A stretch of 64,000 nucleotides of DNA from Blastococcus mobilis (GTDB taxonomy: Bacteria; Actinomycetota; Actinomycetes; Mycobacteriales; Geodermatophilaceae). Within the stretch, counting starts at the first letter, position 1; each line of letters starts with the position of its first letter. Made by a program: the position numbers and the translations under genes. Location: positions 1-64,000 of the forward strand of contig NZ_FZNO01000004.1 in assembly GCF_900188025.1 (NCBI RefSeq), written 5' to 3'. Shown one piece after another: positions 9,252 to 17,665 of the stretch. A model generated the notes under the pieces. That model worked only from the letters and a program-made list of their open reading frames with translations. It did no database searches and was not told the DNA's origin.

Positions 9252-9443
9252 TCAGCCGTAGGCCGCGGCGGCCCGGAGCTGGTCGACGTCGGCGACCAGG
9301 TCGACGTCGACGACGAGGCGACGGCCGCCGATCTCTACGCCGGGGATGTCCCCGGACCGGAGAAGCTCGTACAGGACGCTCTTGCCGATCGACAGCTACG
9401 CCGCGGCGTCGACGACGGAGTACAGCAGCCGACGGGGAGAAGC
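9252..9443 (-). pseudogene. excisionase-type HTH gene broken by a TAG stop
   Basis: Read on the minus strand, this stretch encodes YSVVDAAA, a stop, then LSIGKSVLYELLRSGDIPG and GGRRLVVDVDLVADVDQL, ending at TGA 9252. That is a typical small MerR/excisionase-like DNA-binding protein with one in-frame TAG (9396-9398) inside the recognition helix region. Such proteins normally read DAAA-x-LSIGKS here. No start codon is evident in frame upstream, so the 5' end may also be damaged. It would have been a third island DNA-binding factor. Confidence 0.6.
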
Positions 9444-9763
9444 CTCACGGAGTGCCCAGTCCGCCGGTGGTCGCTCAGCTGGCCGGAACGGCAGTAGGGC
9501 CACAGCGGGGCAGGGCGCGTGGGGTTCCGTCACGGGCGGATTCTGCGGCGCGGTGGCGTGGAGCGCGGATGCGGATCCGCAGCTCCTCGACAGACGGGCC
9601 GCCGGGCTGGTGCGCCTCCATCGCGGCCTCGCTGAGTAAAGTCGGAGCGCCTGGGGCGCGTCGAGTCCGGATGCGCGTCGGCAAGCGCGACGCGCTGAGC
9701 GCCGATGCGGCTCCGTCCCGGGCGGCCACCGAGAACATCCGTCAGCGGACGCGGGGCGACGCG

Positions 9764-10468
9764 TCATGGCTCGCACGCGGGGTGCGTGTCCTCAGGGACG
9801 GCGTGGTCGAGCGGGTCGCCGCAGACGCGGCACTCACGCGACGTCGCCAGCTGTCCCTGCACCGAGACGTACCCGGCGGGCCTAGGAGTGGCCGCCAGGG
9901 GCGGGTGACCGTCGGGGATCGGCCGAAGCGGCGGCCAATTGTCGGCACCATCGGCACTGACAAGGGACAGTCTCAGATCGGCAGTATCGCGCGCTCCAGA
10001 TCCCGCTGCCCTAAGTGCTTCCCCCGACCCGCCCCGACCAGTCCCGGCCCGTCCCGGGTCACGCGTGGCGTCACGCAGGCTGTCACGCGTGACGTCACGG
10101 CGTGACACATCCTCGCCGGTGTCCGGGTCAAGTCCGACAGCCTTCAACCGCTTCCGGCGCTGACGCTCGGCCGCGGCCTCACGACGGCGGACGATTACTT
10201 CTGGTTCCAGCTGGTCGTTCATGCTCTGCAGCACCCGAAACCGGCCGTCGTCCAGGCGCTGCCACCAACCGGTGGCGAGTAGCTGAGCCACGGCCTCTTC
10301 GGCCTGCGACGACTCCAGCGCGCGACGCAGGTCCCGCCGGTCGAGCACGGGCTCCCCCTCGCGACGCATGATCCAGAGCAGCGCCTCGATGTGGGTACGA
10401 ACGGAGGCGTCGGACAGACCAGCCCGGGCGGCGTCATCGCCGAAATCATCCGACAGCTTCAACCACAC
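9764..10468 (-). CDS. possible island replication or DNA-binding protein
   Basis: The 234-residue protein has an N-terminal, probably winged-helix region (residues 1-80, with RTHIEALLWIMRREGEPVL), then a basic linker (RRREAAAERQRRKRLKAVG), a disordered middle, and a C-terminal cysteine cluster (CRVCGD and a later Cys) that could bind zinc. This arrangement is common in replication-associated proteins of actinobacterial integrative elements and phages. It overlaps the upstream HTH gene by 10 bases, so it is co-transcribed with the two excisionase-like genes. The role is inferred from layout only. Confidence 0.5.
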   Translation of the reverse strand: MWLKLSDDFGDDAARAGLSDASVRTHIEALLWIMRREGEPVLDRRDLRRALESSQAEEAVAQLLATGWWQRLDDGRFRVLQSMNDQLEPEVIVRRREAAAERQRRKRLKAVGLDPDTGEDVSRRDVTRDSLRDATRDPGRAGTGRGGSGEALRAAGSGARDTADLRLSLVSADGADNWPPLRPIPDGHPPLAATPRPAGYVSVQGQLATSRECRVCGDPLDHAVPEDTHPACEP

Positions 10469-10734
10469 GCCGGCTCCCCGACGAGCAGGGCGGGCGGTGC
10501 CGTCGCCACCGCAGACTTCCGCGTATCGGCGGTCGGGTCGATGCCGAGGGCGGCCCAGAGGCCGTCCGGACCGCCCACGACTACGCGGTAGCGCGAGCCG
10601 AGTCGCACGACGCGTGCCGGAAACCGGCCGGCTCTGACCAGCTGGTACGCCAGCGTCCTGCCACAGTTCAACGCCCGAGCGGCGGTGGCGACGTCGGTCG
10701 TAGCCGGTAGCGCGAGCAACTCATCCCGGTTCAT
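10459..10734 (-). CDS. excisionase-family HTH protein
   Basis: This 91-residue protein carries a MerR/excisionase-type helix-turn-helix (TAARALNCGRTLAYQLVRAG, about residues 17-36) followed by the usual beta-wing RFPARVVRLGSRYRVV. Proteins like this bind DNA at attachment sites or island promoters. It starts inside the stop region of the preceding HTH gene (ATGA overlap at 10731-10734) and overlaps the next gene by 10 bases, giving a tight three-gene unit transcribed away from the integrase operon. Confidence 0.7.
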   Translation of the reverse strand: MNRDELLALPATTDVATAARALNCGRTLAYQLVRAGRFPARVVRLGSRYRVVVGGPDGLWAALGIDPTADTRKSAVATAPPALLVGEPACG

Positions 10735-10925
10735 TTCGCGCCTTCGATCTGCTCAAGCGCCAGGCGACTTTCCCAGTCGCGGAGCCCGTCCTGAGGCCAA
10801 CGCAGGTGGCGGCCCACCTTGATGGCATGTGGGCCCTGACCGATGGAACGCCAGTAGTAGAGCGTTCGTCGGGGCACGCCGTAGCGCGCTGAGACCTCCT
10901 GGGTCGTCAGCAGCCTCTGATCCAT
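10731..10925 (-). CDS. excisionase-like HTH protein
   Basis: The product has 64 residues from ATG 10925. It is a compact helix-turn-helix of the excisionase class: LLTTQEVSARYGVPRRTLYY, then PHAIKVGRHLRWPQDGL, matching the standard pattern of a recombination directionality factor. An upstream in-frame start at 10988 would run into the divergent promoter region, so I prefer the ATG at 10925. It is divergent from the XRE gene, with an 86-base gap that must hold both promoters. Confidence 0.7.
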   Translation of the reverse strand: MDQRLLTTQEVSARYGVPRRTLYYWRSIGQGPHAIKVGRHLRWPQDGLRDWESRLALEQIEGAK

Positions 10926-11011
10926 ATCTGCTCCAGTTACACGACGGACAGTAACTAGAGCATGACGGACATGTGCTGGCGTGTGCAACTGTTACGCGCT
11001 AGTCTGCATTC

Positions 11012-11695
11012 ATGACAGACCCGGGCTCGGTCACCGAGGCGCTCATCGCCGCCGTCCGGGAGGCCCGAGATCGAGATGGCTGGAACGCTCGGACGCTGGC
11101 TCAGGCGTGCGCCGCGGCTGGGATGCCCTCACTCGATCAATCGACGATCACAAACATCCTGAACAACCGCCGCCAGCGAATCGGCGTCGACGAGTGGCTG
11201 ACGCTCGCCTATGTCCTCAACCTGCCGCCAGCGCAGATGCTGTTACCGCTGACGAGCAGCGATCGAGCGAGGCTCACTCCGGGTGTGGTCGTGGACCAGG
11301 AGGCGGCTCTGAGATGGCTCCTCGGGCAGACATCGGCCCCACGGCCCGACAGCGACCTTGAGCACGAACTCCGGTGGGCACGCAACGGCGCCCCGCTCCT
11401 GGGCTGGCAGGAGCTGTGGCAGCTCACCGGTTACGCCAAGGGGTTGCTGAGGGAGCGAGAAGCGGCCGCAAGTCGGCCACTGCCCGACGAGGGCAAGTAC
11501 CTCGAGATGCTCCTCAAGGTGCACCAGAATGAACTGGAGGCGATCGACCGGCGACTACGGACGGCGCTCCTGACCCTGACCGAGCACTACGACCGGATGC
11601 ACGAGCAGCAGCTCTCCCCACCGGCGTGCGAGCCGATGCTCCTCGATGAGATGGATAGGCTCGAGGTGCCCCGACCGAAGGGCATGAGCAAGTGA
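11012..11695 (+). CDS. XRE-family transcriptional regulator of the island
   Basis: The 227-residue product has an N-terminal helix-turn-helix (roughly residues 8-65, with TLAQACAAAGMPSLDQSTIT and the following TNILNNRR and WLTLAYVLNLPP) typical of XRE repressors, then a helical C-terminal half. It is likely the island's own repressor, acting on the divergent excisionase promoter. Its stop codon overlaps the integrase GTG start (GTGA at 11692-11695), so the two are translationally coupled. Confidence 0.75.
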   Translation: MTDPGSVTEALIAAVREARDRDGWNARTLAQACAAAGMPSLDQSTITNILNNRRQRIGVDEWLTLAYVLNLPPAQMLLPLTSSDRARLTPGVVVDQEAALRWLLGQTSAPRPDSDLEHELRWARNGAPLLGWQELWQLTGYAKGLLREREAAASRPLPDEGKYLEMLLKVHQNELEAIDRRLRTALLTLTEHYDRMHEQQLSPPACEPMLLDEMDRLEVPRPKGMSK

Positions 11696-13050
11696 GCATC
11701 GAGCGGCGAGGACGTGTCTACCGCCGCTGCTCCTGCCGCGACGAGACCGGGCGCCAGCTCGGCCAGTCCTGCCCCCGGCTGGCCACCGACGGCAAGCACG
11801 GCACCTGGTACTACGCCGTCGACATGCCCCCGGCGCCCGGCGGGAAGCGCCGGACGATGCGCCGCGGCGGCTTCCCGACGAAGGCCGCGGCGAGCAAGGC
11901 GCTGACCGACGTCACCAATCGCACTGCGATCGGCGTGCGCGTCGACGACCGCGAGACCGTCGCCGCCTTCCTCGAGCGGTGGTTACAGGTGAAGGCCGGT
12001 GAGTCCAAGGCCACGACGCTGCGGTCATATCGGGCGCACGTGGAGAACGTCATCGTCCCGGCGATCGGGCACCTGCCGATCGAGCGGCTGCGCGCCGAGC
12101 ACGTCGAGCAGCTGCTCGACGACGCCGCTGTCGGGCGCGGGCCGCAGACCGTCAGGCGCATCCACGCGACCCTCAGGTCGGCGTTGACCTACGGGGTGAA
12201 GACGCGACGACTCCCCTACAACGTCGCCAGTAACGTCACTCCTCCGAACGGCGCCCGGCCCGAGGTGCAGCCCTGGACCGCCGGCGAGCTCGCGACCTTC
12301 CTTCGGCACGTGGAGACCGACCGTCTCGGCCCGCTTTTCGAGGTGGTCGCCGCGTGCGGACTGCGCCGCGGCGAGGCGCTCGGGCTCCGCTGGTGCGACC
12401 TGGACCTGAGCAACCGGACGGCACGGATCCGGCAGACCGTCGTCGACGTCGGTGGCCGACTGCGGTTCGACACCCCAAAGACACGGGCGTCCGAGGCCAC
12501 CGTCTCCATGACCGAGCGCGCGGTGCACGCCCTCGCTCAGGTGCGCTTGGGCCAGGAACTCGACCGCGCCGCGTGGGGCGATGCGTACGAGGATCACGAC
12601 CTGGTGTTCGCCCGGGAGAACGGTGCACCACTGCGGCCGGAGTACGTCACCCGCCGGTTCGTCGCCCTGAGCAAGGCCGCGGGGCTGCGTCAGGTGCGGC
12701 TGCATGATCTCCGGCACGGCGCCGCGTCGCTGATGATCGCGGCCGGAGTCCCGATCGCTGTCGTATCGAAGATGCTCCGCCACTCCTCGATCGGCATCAC
12801 CGCGGACATCTACCACCACCTGAACGAGGACACCGCCCGCGCCGCGTCCGACGCGATGGGCGCACTGCTCGAAGCAGCCTTCGCGACCGCCTCCGCGTCA
12901 GGTGGAGACCACACTGCGACCACAGCGGGTACCGCAGGCACCGAAGAGTTGACCGAGGCGGACGAAACCGCAGGCCAGCTACGTGGGCCCCGTGGGGATC
13001 GAACCCACAACCCGCGGATTAAAAGTCCGCTGCTCTGCCAATTGAGCTAG
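11692..13050 (+). CDS. tyrosine-type site-specific integrase
   Basis: This 452-residue tyrosine recombinase inserts and excises the island at the tRNA-Lys gene. It has the N-terminal AP2-like arm-binding region, a SAM-like core-binding domain (about 85-170), and the catalytic domain with all expected residues: Arg in ACGLRRGEALGLRW, Lys in DTPKTRASEA, HDLRHGAA (HxxR), the second His in LRHSSIG, and the nucleophile Tyr in DIYHHL. The GTG start overlaps the XRE stop. The last 22 or so codons lie within the tRNA-Lys gene read from the opposite strand, the usual sign that the gene runs up to its own attachment site. Confidence 0.93.
   Translation: MSIERRGRVYRRCSCRDETGRQLGQSCPRLATDGKHGTWYYAVDMPPAPGGKRRTMRRGGFPTKAAASKALTDVTNRTAIGVRVDDRETVAAFLERWLQVKAGESKATTLRSYRAHVENVIVPAIGHLPIERLRAEHVEQLLDDAAVGRGPQTVRRIHATLRSALTYGVKTRRLPYNVASNVTPPNGARPEVQPWTAGELATFLRHVETDRLGPLFEVVAACGLRRGEALGLRWCDLDLSNRTARIRQTVVDVGGRLRFDTPKTRASEATVSMTERAVHALAQVRLGQELDRAAWGDAYEDHDLVFARENGAPLRPEYVTRRFVALSKAAGLRQVRLHDLRHGAASLMIAAGVPIAVVSKMLRHSSIGITADIYHHLNEDTARAASDAMGALLEAAFATASASGGDHTATTAGTAGTEELTEADETAGQLRGPRGDRTHNPRIKSPLLCQLS
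12984..13030. other. probable island attachment site (att) in the tRNA-Lys 3' half
   Basis: The integrase reading frame ends inside the tRNA gene and the tRNA 3' end points into the island, which is how tRNA-targeting islands sit after integration. The exact core cannot be set because the matching direct repeat at the other end is not in the first 13 kb and must lie left of the window. Confidence 0.5.
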
Positions 13051-13056
13051 AGGCCC
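12984..13056 (-). tRNA. tRNA-Lys (TTT anticodon)
   Basis: The minus strand folds as a 73-base tRNA. The acceptor arm GGGCCTC pairs with GGGGCCC, with A as the discriminator base. The anticodon stem is GCGGA/TCCGC around the loop CTTTTAA, and the T arm contains GGTTCGATCC. CCA is not encoded. The 3' end faces the island and overlaps the integrase 3' end. Confidence 0.95.
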
Positions 13057-13942
13057 GGGGGGGATCCGTAGTTCTATCGGGGTTGTCCTCGTGGTTTCCC
13101 TCGGTGCAACTCACCCCGAGCCGACTGGGGCCTCCGGATCCGCCACCGCGGAGCCTACGGCAGCTCAACCCGGGGCTGGCTCCGCGGCTGCGGAGGTTCC
13201 CCTGCCGCGGACAAGGCCACTGCCCCGGTCATCCTGCCGACAGCACGACCGCTCCCTATGCAGCGGACTCGGGAGGAGATGCGGACGCTCGGTGCTCGTC
13301 CACACAGCGGCAGTCGTACGCCGCGCTGGTTTACGACAGCCTTTCCTCACCGCGGAGCTCGACGTGCTGCTCTTGAGGGCGGAGCCGGCGCGCGGCCCGG
13401 ATCGTCCGTGGAGACATCGACAACCTGCGAGTAGCCCTGTTCGACGCCCTGAGCGCCGGAGGCCTACCACACCGACGGCGGCGCCGACGCCTGCGCCGGC
13501 GGTGGCGGCAGTCCCGTGACCTGCTCCGGGGTGTGGGCGGCGGTCAGTCCGCGGCAACCGGGTGGCCGGCGGCGGCGAGGCTCATGTCGGGGTGGGGGAC
13601 CACTGCAGGCGCAGCCCGGGGAGTGGCAGGGGGACCACACTCCGCAGGGGCTCGGCGCGAGCACCTTCGCCCGATCGCTGCCCCACGCTTGCGTTTCGCT
13701 CGGCTCACGGTCCGCCAGCCGGTGGCCGCCGAGTCGCGTGCCCGCCGGTGTGGGGCCGCGATCAAGCTGGACCTCGGGCCGCCGCGGCTGCCCGGTGTGG
13801 CCGGGTCGCCGCCCACGTCCTCGCGTACCCCGTGACGTGGTTCGCTCGGGGTGGTCGACGACTGGTCGCGGGCCCTAGGAAGTCCGAGGACAGCCGGTAC
13901 TGGCGCAGGCAGTACCCGTGGCCGGAGGAACAAAGTGCACGG
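13057..13942. other. gap of about 890 bases without a recognised gene
   Basis: This is the chromosomal side of the tRNA-Lys gene and should contain its promoter. Several open frames cross it on both strands but all are rich in arginine, proline and serine and none shows a family motif. I judge them to be chance frames of GC-rich DNA or old gene remnants. Confidence 0.4.
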
Positions 13943-15427
13943 CTATTTCGAGACGACGTGGAAGCCGGCCACCGGCCGGACGATGGCGGTGGCAACCCCG
14001 GCTGACTCCAGGAGTGAGAAGAAGGGTGTCAACACCAGCTGAGCGAGTGACCAGCCGAGCCTTTTGATGGGATGGGTGATCCCGTGCTCGTCAAGGTTGG
14101 CTTTCAGCCCGATGAAGTACAGCGTCATGAACTCGGCGAAGGATAGGTTGGCCAGCGCCCGGACCGTGGGGTTGACCTGGAAGCCGTAGATGGCGTGCCC
14201 GATCGTGTAGATGGCGCCGAGCGGAGCGATGGTCCACAGCAGCGTGTTGATCCCCAGGCAGGCTCGCCACCGGAGCTTGACCGGCGCAAACAGCGAGACC
14301 TTGACCAGGCCCTGGAACCAGCGGCGCCGCTGCTTGATGAAGTCACTCACCGACTGGGTGGATTGCTCCTCCAGGTAGCCGTCCACCCAGCGGGCACGTC
14401 CGCCGTGCTGCATGAGAACGAGCGCCCAGAAGGCGTCTTCGGTGATGGAGCCGGCGGGACCGAAGTCGAAGCCCACCGACTTCTCCACGTCGTTGCGCAC
14501 GACGATGTAGGAGCCGTGCAGACCGAAGATGGTCCGGCCGACGCGGTGCTGGAAGTGGAAGCGCGCGAAGTCATCACCGGTCCGAATGTTGTCGGCCAGC
14601 GTCATGATCGGGTGGTTGCGCCATTGGCGGTGGTAGAGGATGGCGCCTTGGCCGACGCGGAGCCGGCCGGACTTATCCTCCTCGCGGATCATCTGGCTGA
14701 TGCCCTTGACGCCCGAGCTGGTGGGGTGCGTCTCTTCGTCCAGGTGCACGATCCACGCGCCGTCCGGGAGCCTCGAGTGCTCTAGCGCGTACTGCAGTGC
14801 TCGAGCTTTGAACAGGGTCCCCTTGGGCGTCCGGTAGCTCTTGGGGACCTCGAAGTAGACGATGTCATCGTCCTGCGGCAGCTGATCGATCGGCGCCTTC
14901 TCGTCCATGACGACCTCGATGACGTAGGGGAAGAGCGGCGTCTTACGCATCTCCTCCTGGCACCGCCGGATCGTCGCCCGGACCGCGTCGATGTTCGTAC
15001 CGCGGCTGACCAGACGCCACGACACGGTCTGCGGTATCCGGCTCACCGTGTCGAGCGTCCGGGAGTGACGGTAGAACAGCAGGCCCAGCAGTCCGATCGT
15101 GCCTGGGACGACCGCAGCCAGCCAGACCAGGCTGGCCCAGCTCCACGTCTGCTGCCAGAGGCCGCGGGGGGCCCTCGCCTCGGGCCAGATTCCTTCCTGG
15201 AGCAGGTAGAGCCCGAGCGTGCAGACGGTCATCGTGAGCACCGTGTACAGCCGGTGCCCGGTCAGGAACCCGAAGGCCCAGTCGCGGCGGGGTTCGAAGG
15301 GGCGGGCGGGGTTGGCGACTCGGTGCGGTCTGTGCCGACCAGAGGGTGTCCCGGCGCGGAGAGGGTGGACATCGAGGGCGATGTTGTCCTTCAGGTAGAA
15401 GGCGAACGTGGTGGCGGCCCTGGTCAT
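13943..15427 (-). CDS. membrane glycosyltransferase, family 2 (possible beta-mannan synthase)
   Basis: The 494-residue integral membrane protein has two transmembrane segments near residues 55-75 and 98-118, a cytoplasmic GT2 catalytic domain, and three or four C-terminal membrane segments. Processive GT2 motifs are present: the substrate-binding HLDEET, the TED acid motif in GSITEDAFW, and the Q(R)xRW motif QRRRWFQG. The arrangement resembles egghead/BRE-3 and cellulose or mannan synthases. Together with the divergent GH26 hydrolase it suggests synthesis of a mannose-containing exopolysaccharide; the polymer is inferred. The ATG at 15427 follows a GAGGAA ribosome-binding site. Confidence 0.8.
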   Translation of the reverse strand: MTRAATTFAFYLKDNIALDVHPLRAGTPSGRHRPHRVANPARPFEPRRDWAFGFLTGHRLYTVLTMTVCTLGLYLLQEGIWPEARAPRGLWQQTWSWASLVWLAAVVPGTIGLLGLLFYRHSRTLDTVSRIPQTVSWRLVSRGTNIDAVRATIRRCQEEMRKTPLFPYVIEVVMDEKAPIDQLPQDDDIVYFEVPKSYRTPKGTLFKARALQYALEHSRLPDGAWIVHLDEETHPTSSGVKGISQMIREEDKSGRLRVGQGAILYHRQWRNHPIMTLADNIRTGDDFARFHFQHRVGRTIFGLHGSYIVVRNDVEKSVGFDFGPAGSITEDAFWALVLMQHGGRARWVDGYLEEQSTQSVSDFIKQRRRWFQGLVKVSLFAPVKLRWRACLGINTLLWTIAPLGAIYTIGHAIYGFQVNPTVRALANLSFAEFMTLYFIGLKANLDEHGITHPIKRLGWSLAQLVLTPFFSLLESAGVATAIVRPVAGFHVVSK

Positions 15428-15855
15428 GGAGGTTCCTCGGACGGTCCGTCGGTGTATGGCGGCGGAGGCGGTCAGGGACGTGGTCCCAGAGCCCTGTATG
15501 GCGTGAACGGTTGCCCTGGAGGAGGGACCCGAAGGGGATACGCGGCTGCGACGCCGGGCGTCGGTAGCGATGTCCGAAGCAGCCTCTCAGGTCCTCCAAG
15601 AGGCCGATGTGCGAAATGCGCGTGTTCCGAGTGCGCGACCAAATCTAGAGTGACAAAAGGCGCCCGCCCCCGGAAGAGCCAGTTCTGCGACTGGAACGCG
15701 ACACCGCGTAAGAGAATGCGTCCAGCGATCACGTCATCGCGCGACGTGATGTCTTGCGCCGGATTCCTGGCTGGTTCTCACGCACTGCACAGGCGGAGTG
15801 GGTTTGTAGTTGCGAGGCGCGACACTCCCGCGAGGTGACCTTGAAACTTACCCAG

Positions 15856-15871
15856 TGTGACCTGGATCACA
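15856..15871. promoter_or_regulatory. CRP/FNR-type palindromic site
   Basis: The sequence TGTGACCTGGATCACA is a perfect TGTGA-N6-TCACA palindrome, the classical recognition pattern of cAMP receptor proteins (CRP, GlxR). It lies between the divergent glycosyltransferase and GH26 genes, about 112 bases before the chosen GH26 start, and could control either gene. Confidence 0.65.
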
Positions 15872-15982
15872 GGCGGGTGGCGGACCGGCAGCCCACCTGG
15901 CCGGTCGCCGACATGGGCGGCCCCGAGGCGGACGCGCGGGCATGCCGGTGTGGATGCTCCCGGAGGCTTTGCCCGGAACACT

Positions 15983-16984
15983 GTGCGGGTGCGCGCGCTT
16001 TCAGGCCGCCGGAGGCCCTCCGTCCCGGCGGCTCCCCTGGCCCCTGCGGCGGTCATCGCCGCGGTCCTGCTTCTCCTGCCCGGCTCCGCCCCCGACGTGG
16101 CGCCGGCCCCGCTGCCTACGTTCGGCTGGAGCCGCTACTTCGGTGTGACGCTGCCGCGGGTACCGGCGGACCTTGGGGATCTTGAGCGCTTCGAGCAGTC
16201 CGTCGGCAGACGGGCCGACCTGGTGATGTGGTACGCCGCCTTCGACTCCTTCCCCGACTTCCCGAGTCGCGACGCCGCCGCGCTGCTGGCCCGCGGCTCC
16301 ATTCCGGAGATCAGCTGGGAACCGTGGGTGGGCACCGGCGGGGTCGAGCAGCCGGCTTATCGGCTCTCGACGATCATCAACGGCGGTCACGATGAATACA
16401 TCCGCCGCTGGGCACGCCAGATCCGGGACTGGGGAGGACCGCTGTGGCTGCGCTTCGGCTACGAGATGAACGGGAACTGGAACTCGTGGTCCGAGGGCGT
16501 CAACGGCAACCGCCCGGGCGAGTACGTCCAGGCCTGGCGGCACGTGCACCGTCTCTTCGAGCGGGAGGGCGCCCGCAACGTGGTCTGGGTGTGGAGCCCC
16601 AACGTCGATTCCCCGACCGGGGTGTCGCTCCGCGACGTCTACCCCGGCGACGACGTGGTCGACGTGGCCGCGCTCGACGGCTACAACTGGGGCCGGACCC
16701 AGCAGTGGAGTCGCTGGCGGACCTTTGAGCAGGTGTTCGCCACAGCGCTCGATGAGCTCGACTCCCTGACGAGCCGACCGCTGGTGTTGGGGGAGGTCGG
16801 CTCCACGGAGATGGGCGGCGACAAGGCCGCCTGGGTGAAGAACTTCTTCGCCGCACTCGACCGTCGAGGGGGAATCCGCGGGTTCCTCTGGTTCAACTAC
16901 GACAAGGAGACAGACTGGCGGGTGCAGAGCTCACCGGACAGCCTGGCAGCGTTCCGTGCGGGACTCAGTCAGTACGGTCGCTGA
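15983..16984 (+). CDS. secreted GH26 glycoside hydrolase (beta-mannanase-like)
   Basis: This protein has about 333 residues from GTG 15983; a second GTG at 15989 is equally possible. A basic start followed by a long hydrophobic run (APAAVIAAVLLLLPG) is a signal peptide, so the enzyme is exported. The catalytic domain has the GH26 acid/base in LRFGYEMNGNW and the nucleophile in LVLGEVGS. Other family marks are PEISWEPW near the start and WVWSPN in the middle. It should hydrolyse beta-1,4-mannan or a related glucan. The frame extends upstream to 15857, but that start lies inside the CRP palindrome and precedes the signal peptide. It sits divergent from a membrane GT2 synthase, like hydrolases in cellulose synthase operons. 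Confidence 0.85.
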   Translation: MRVRALSGRRRPSVPAAPLAPAAVIAAVLLLLPGSAPDVAPAPLPTFGWSRYFGVTLPRVPADLGDLERFEQSVGRRADLVMWYAAFDSFPDFPSRDAAALLARGSIPEISWEPWVGTGGVEQPAYRLSTIINGGHDEYIRRWARQIRDWGGPLWLRFGYEMNGNWNSWSEGVNGNRPGEYVQAWRHVHRLFEREGARNVVWVWSPNVDSPTGVSLRDVYPGDDVVDVAALDGYNWGRTQQWSRWRTFEQVFATALDELDSLTSRPLVLGEVGSTEMGGDKAAWVKNFFAALDRRGGIRGFLWFNYDKETDWRVQSSPDSLAAFRAGLSQYGR

Positions 16985-17665
16985 ACCGTCCGTGGCGGTC
17001 ACGGGCGGGCCTTCCCCCCGGTGCGGGTCGGGGTGTGGTCGCAACCGGCCAAGCGGGGGCGGGAACGGGGCGGTGTCGGTCGCCGCGACCAGGGTGGCCA
17101 GGACGCCGAGGTACGCGTCGCCGGAGTCCTCGAGCAGGGCGGTGACGAGGAACTGAGGGTCAGCACGGCCCTCCGCAAGCCCGGCCTCTGGCGCTCGCCG
17201 TTCTGGCGACGTCGGAGCAGGCCCCTGCCAGGGCCGAGCACGGAACCGCGGGTAGCCGCCCCCGCTCCCAAAGGGGGGCCATGGACGTTGGACTGGCTCA
17301 CTCGGGATCGAAGGTCTGATAGGAAGTCAAGCCACGCCCATCCCCGGGGTGGCCATTCCACTACGGTCGTAATGGCGTTCCAAGGCCGCCCTCGGAGCGT
17401 CCCTGCAAGCCAGGACCCTGCCTTCGCGCCATCCAATGAAGTGCAGGTCAGAGTAGAAATACCGATCCCCCGAGGCCCGGTGGGTGCAGAGGACCCTCCA
17501 AACAACTCACGAGACGACGCGTGAGACTTCTGAGGGCAACGGCAACCGGGTGTGAGGCTACCGCCGGGGGCCGGGACCACCGGATCAACGCGGGTCCGCC
17601 GCGGGCAGCAGCAGCGCCGCCGGGAGACACGGCATCGCCGTTGGCGCCAGGGTCGAGTCGTCCGG
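16985..17665. other. gap of about 680 bases, mostly non-coding
   Basis: This lies between the GH26 stop and the MOSC gene stop. Apart from one short coding-like remnant on the minus strand (17053-17157), I see no gene. The frames that cross it lack family motifs. Confidence 0.4.
17053..17157 (-). pseudogene. short coding-like remnant
   Basis: Read on the minus strand the stretch gives QFLVTALLEDSGDAYLGVLA and continues with TLVAATDTAPFPPP, with G or C at every third position, the codon bias of real genes in this genome. It lacks a start codon and its flanks lose the bias quickly. It looks like what remains of a lost gene. I do not recognise the family. Confidence 0.3.

Noticed and set aside
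13091-13519. Possible 142-codon gene right of the tRNA-Lys
   Set aside because: The translation is rich in Arg, Pro, Ala and Ser in a low-complexity manner, with no ribosome-binding site and no motif.
15857-15982. Upstream extension of the GH26 protein to 15857
   Set aside because: That start codon lies within the CRP-type palindrome, and the added residues would precede a complete signal peptide.
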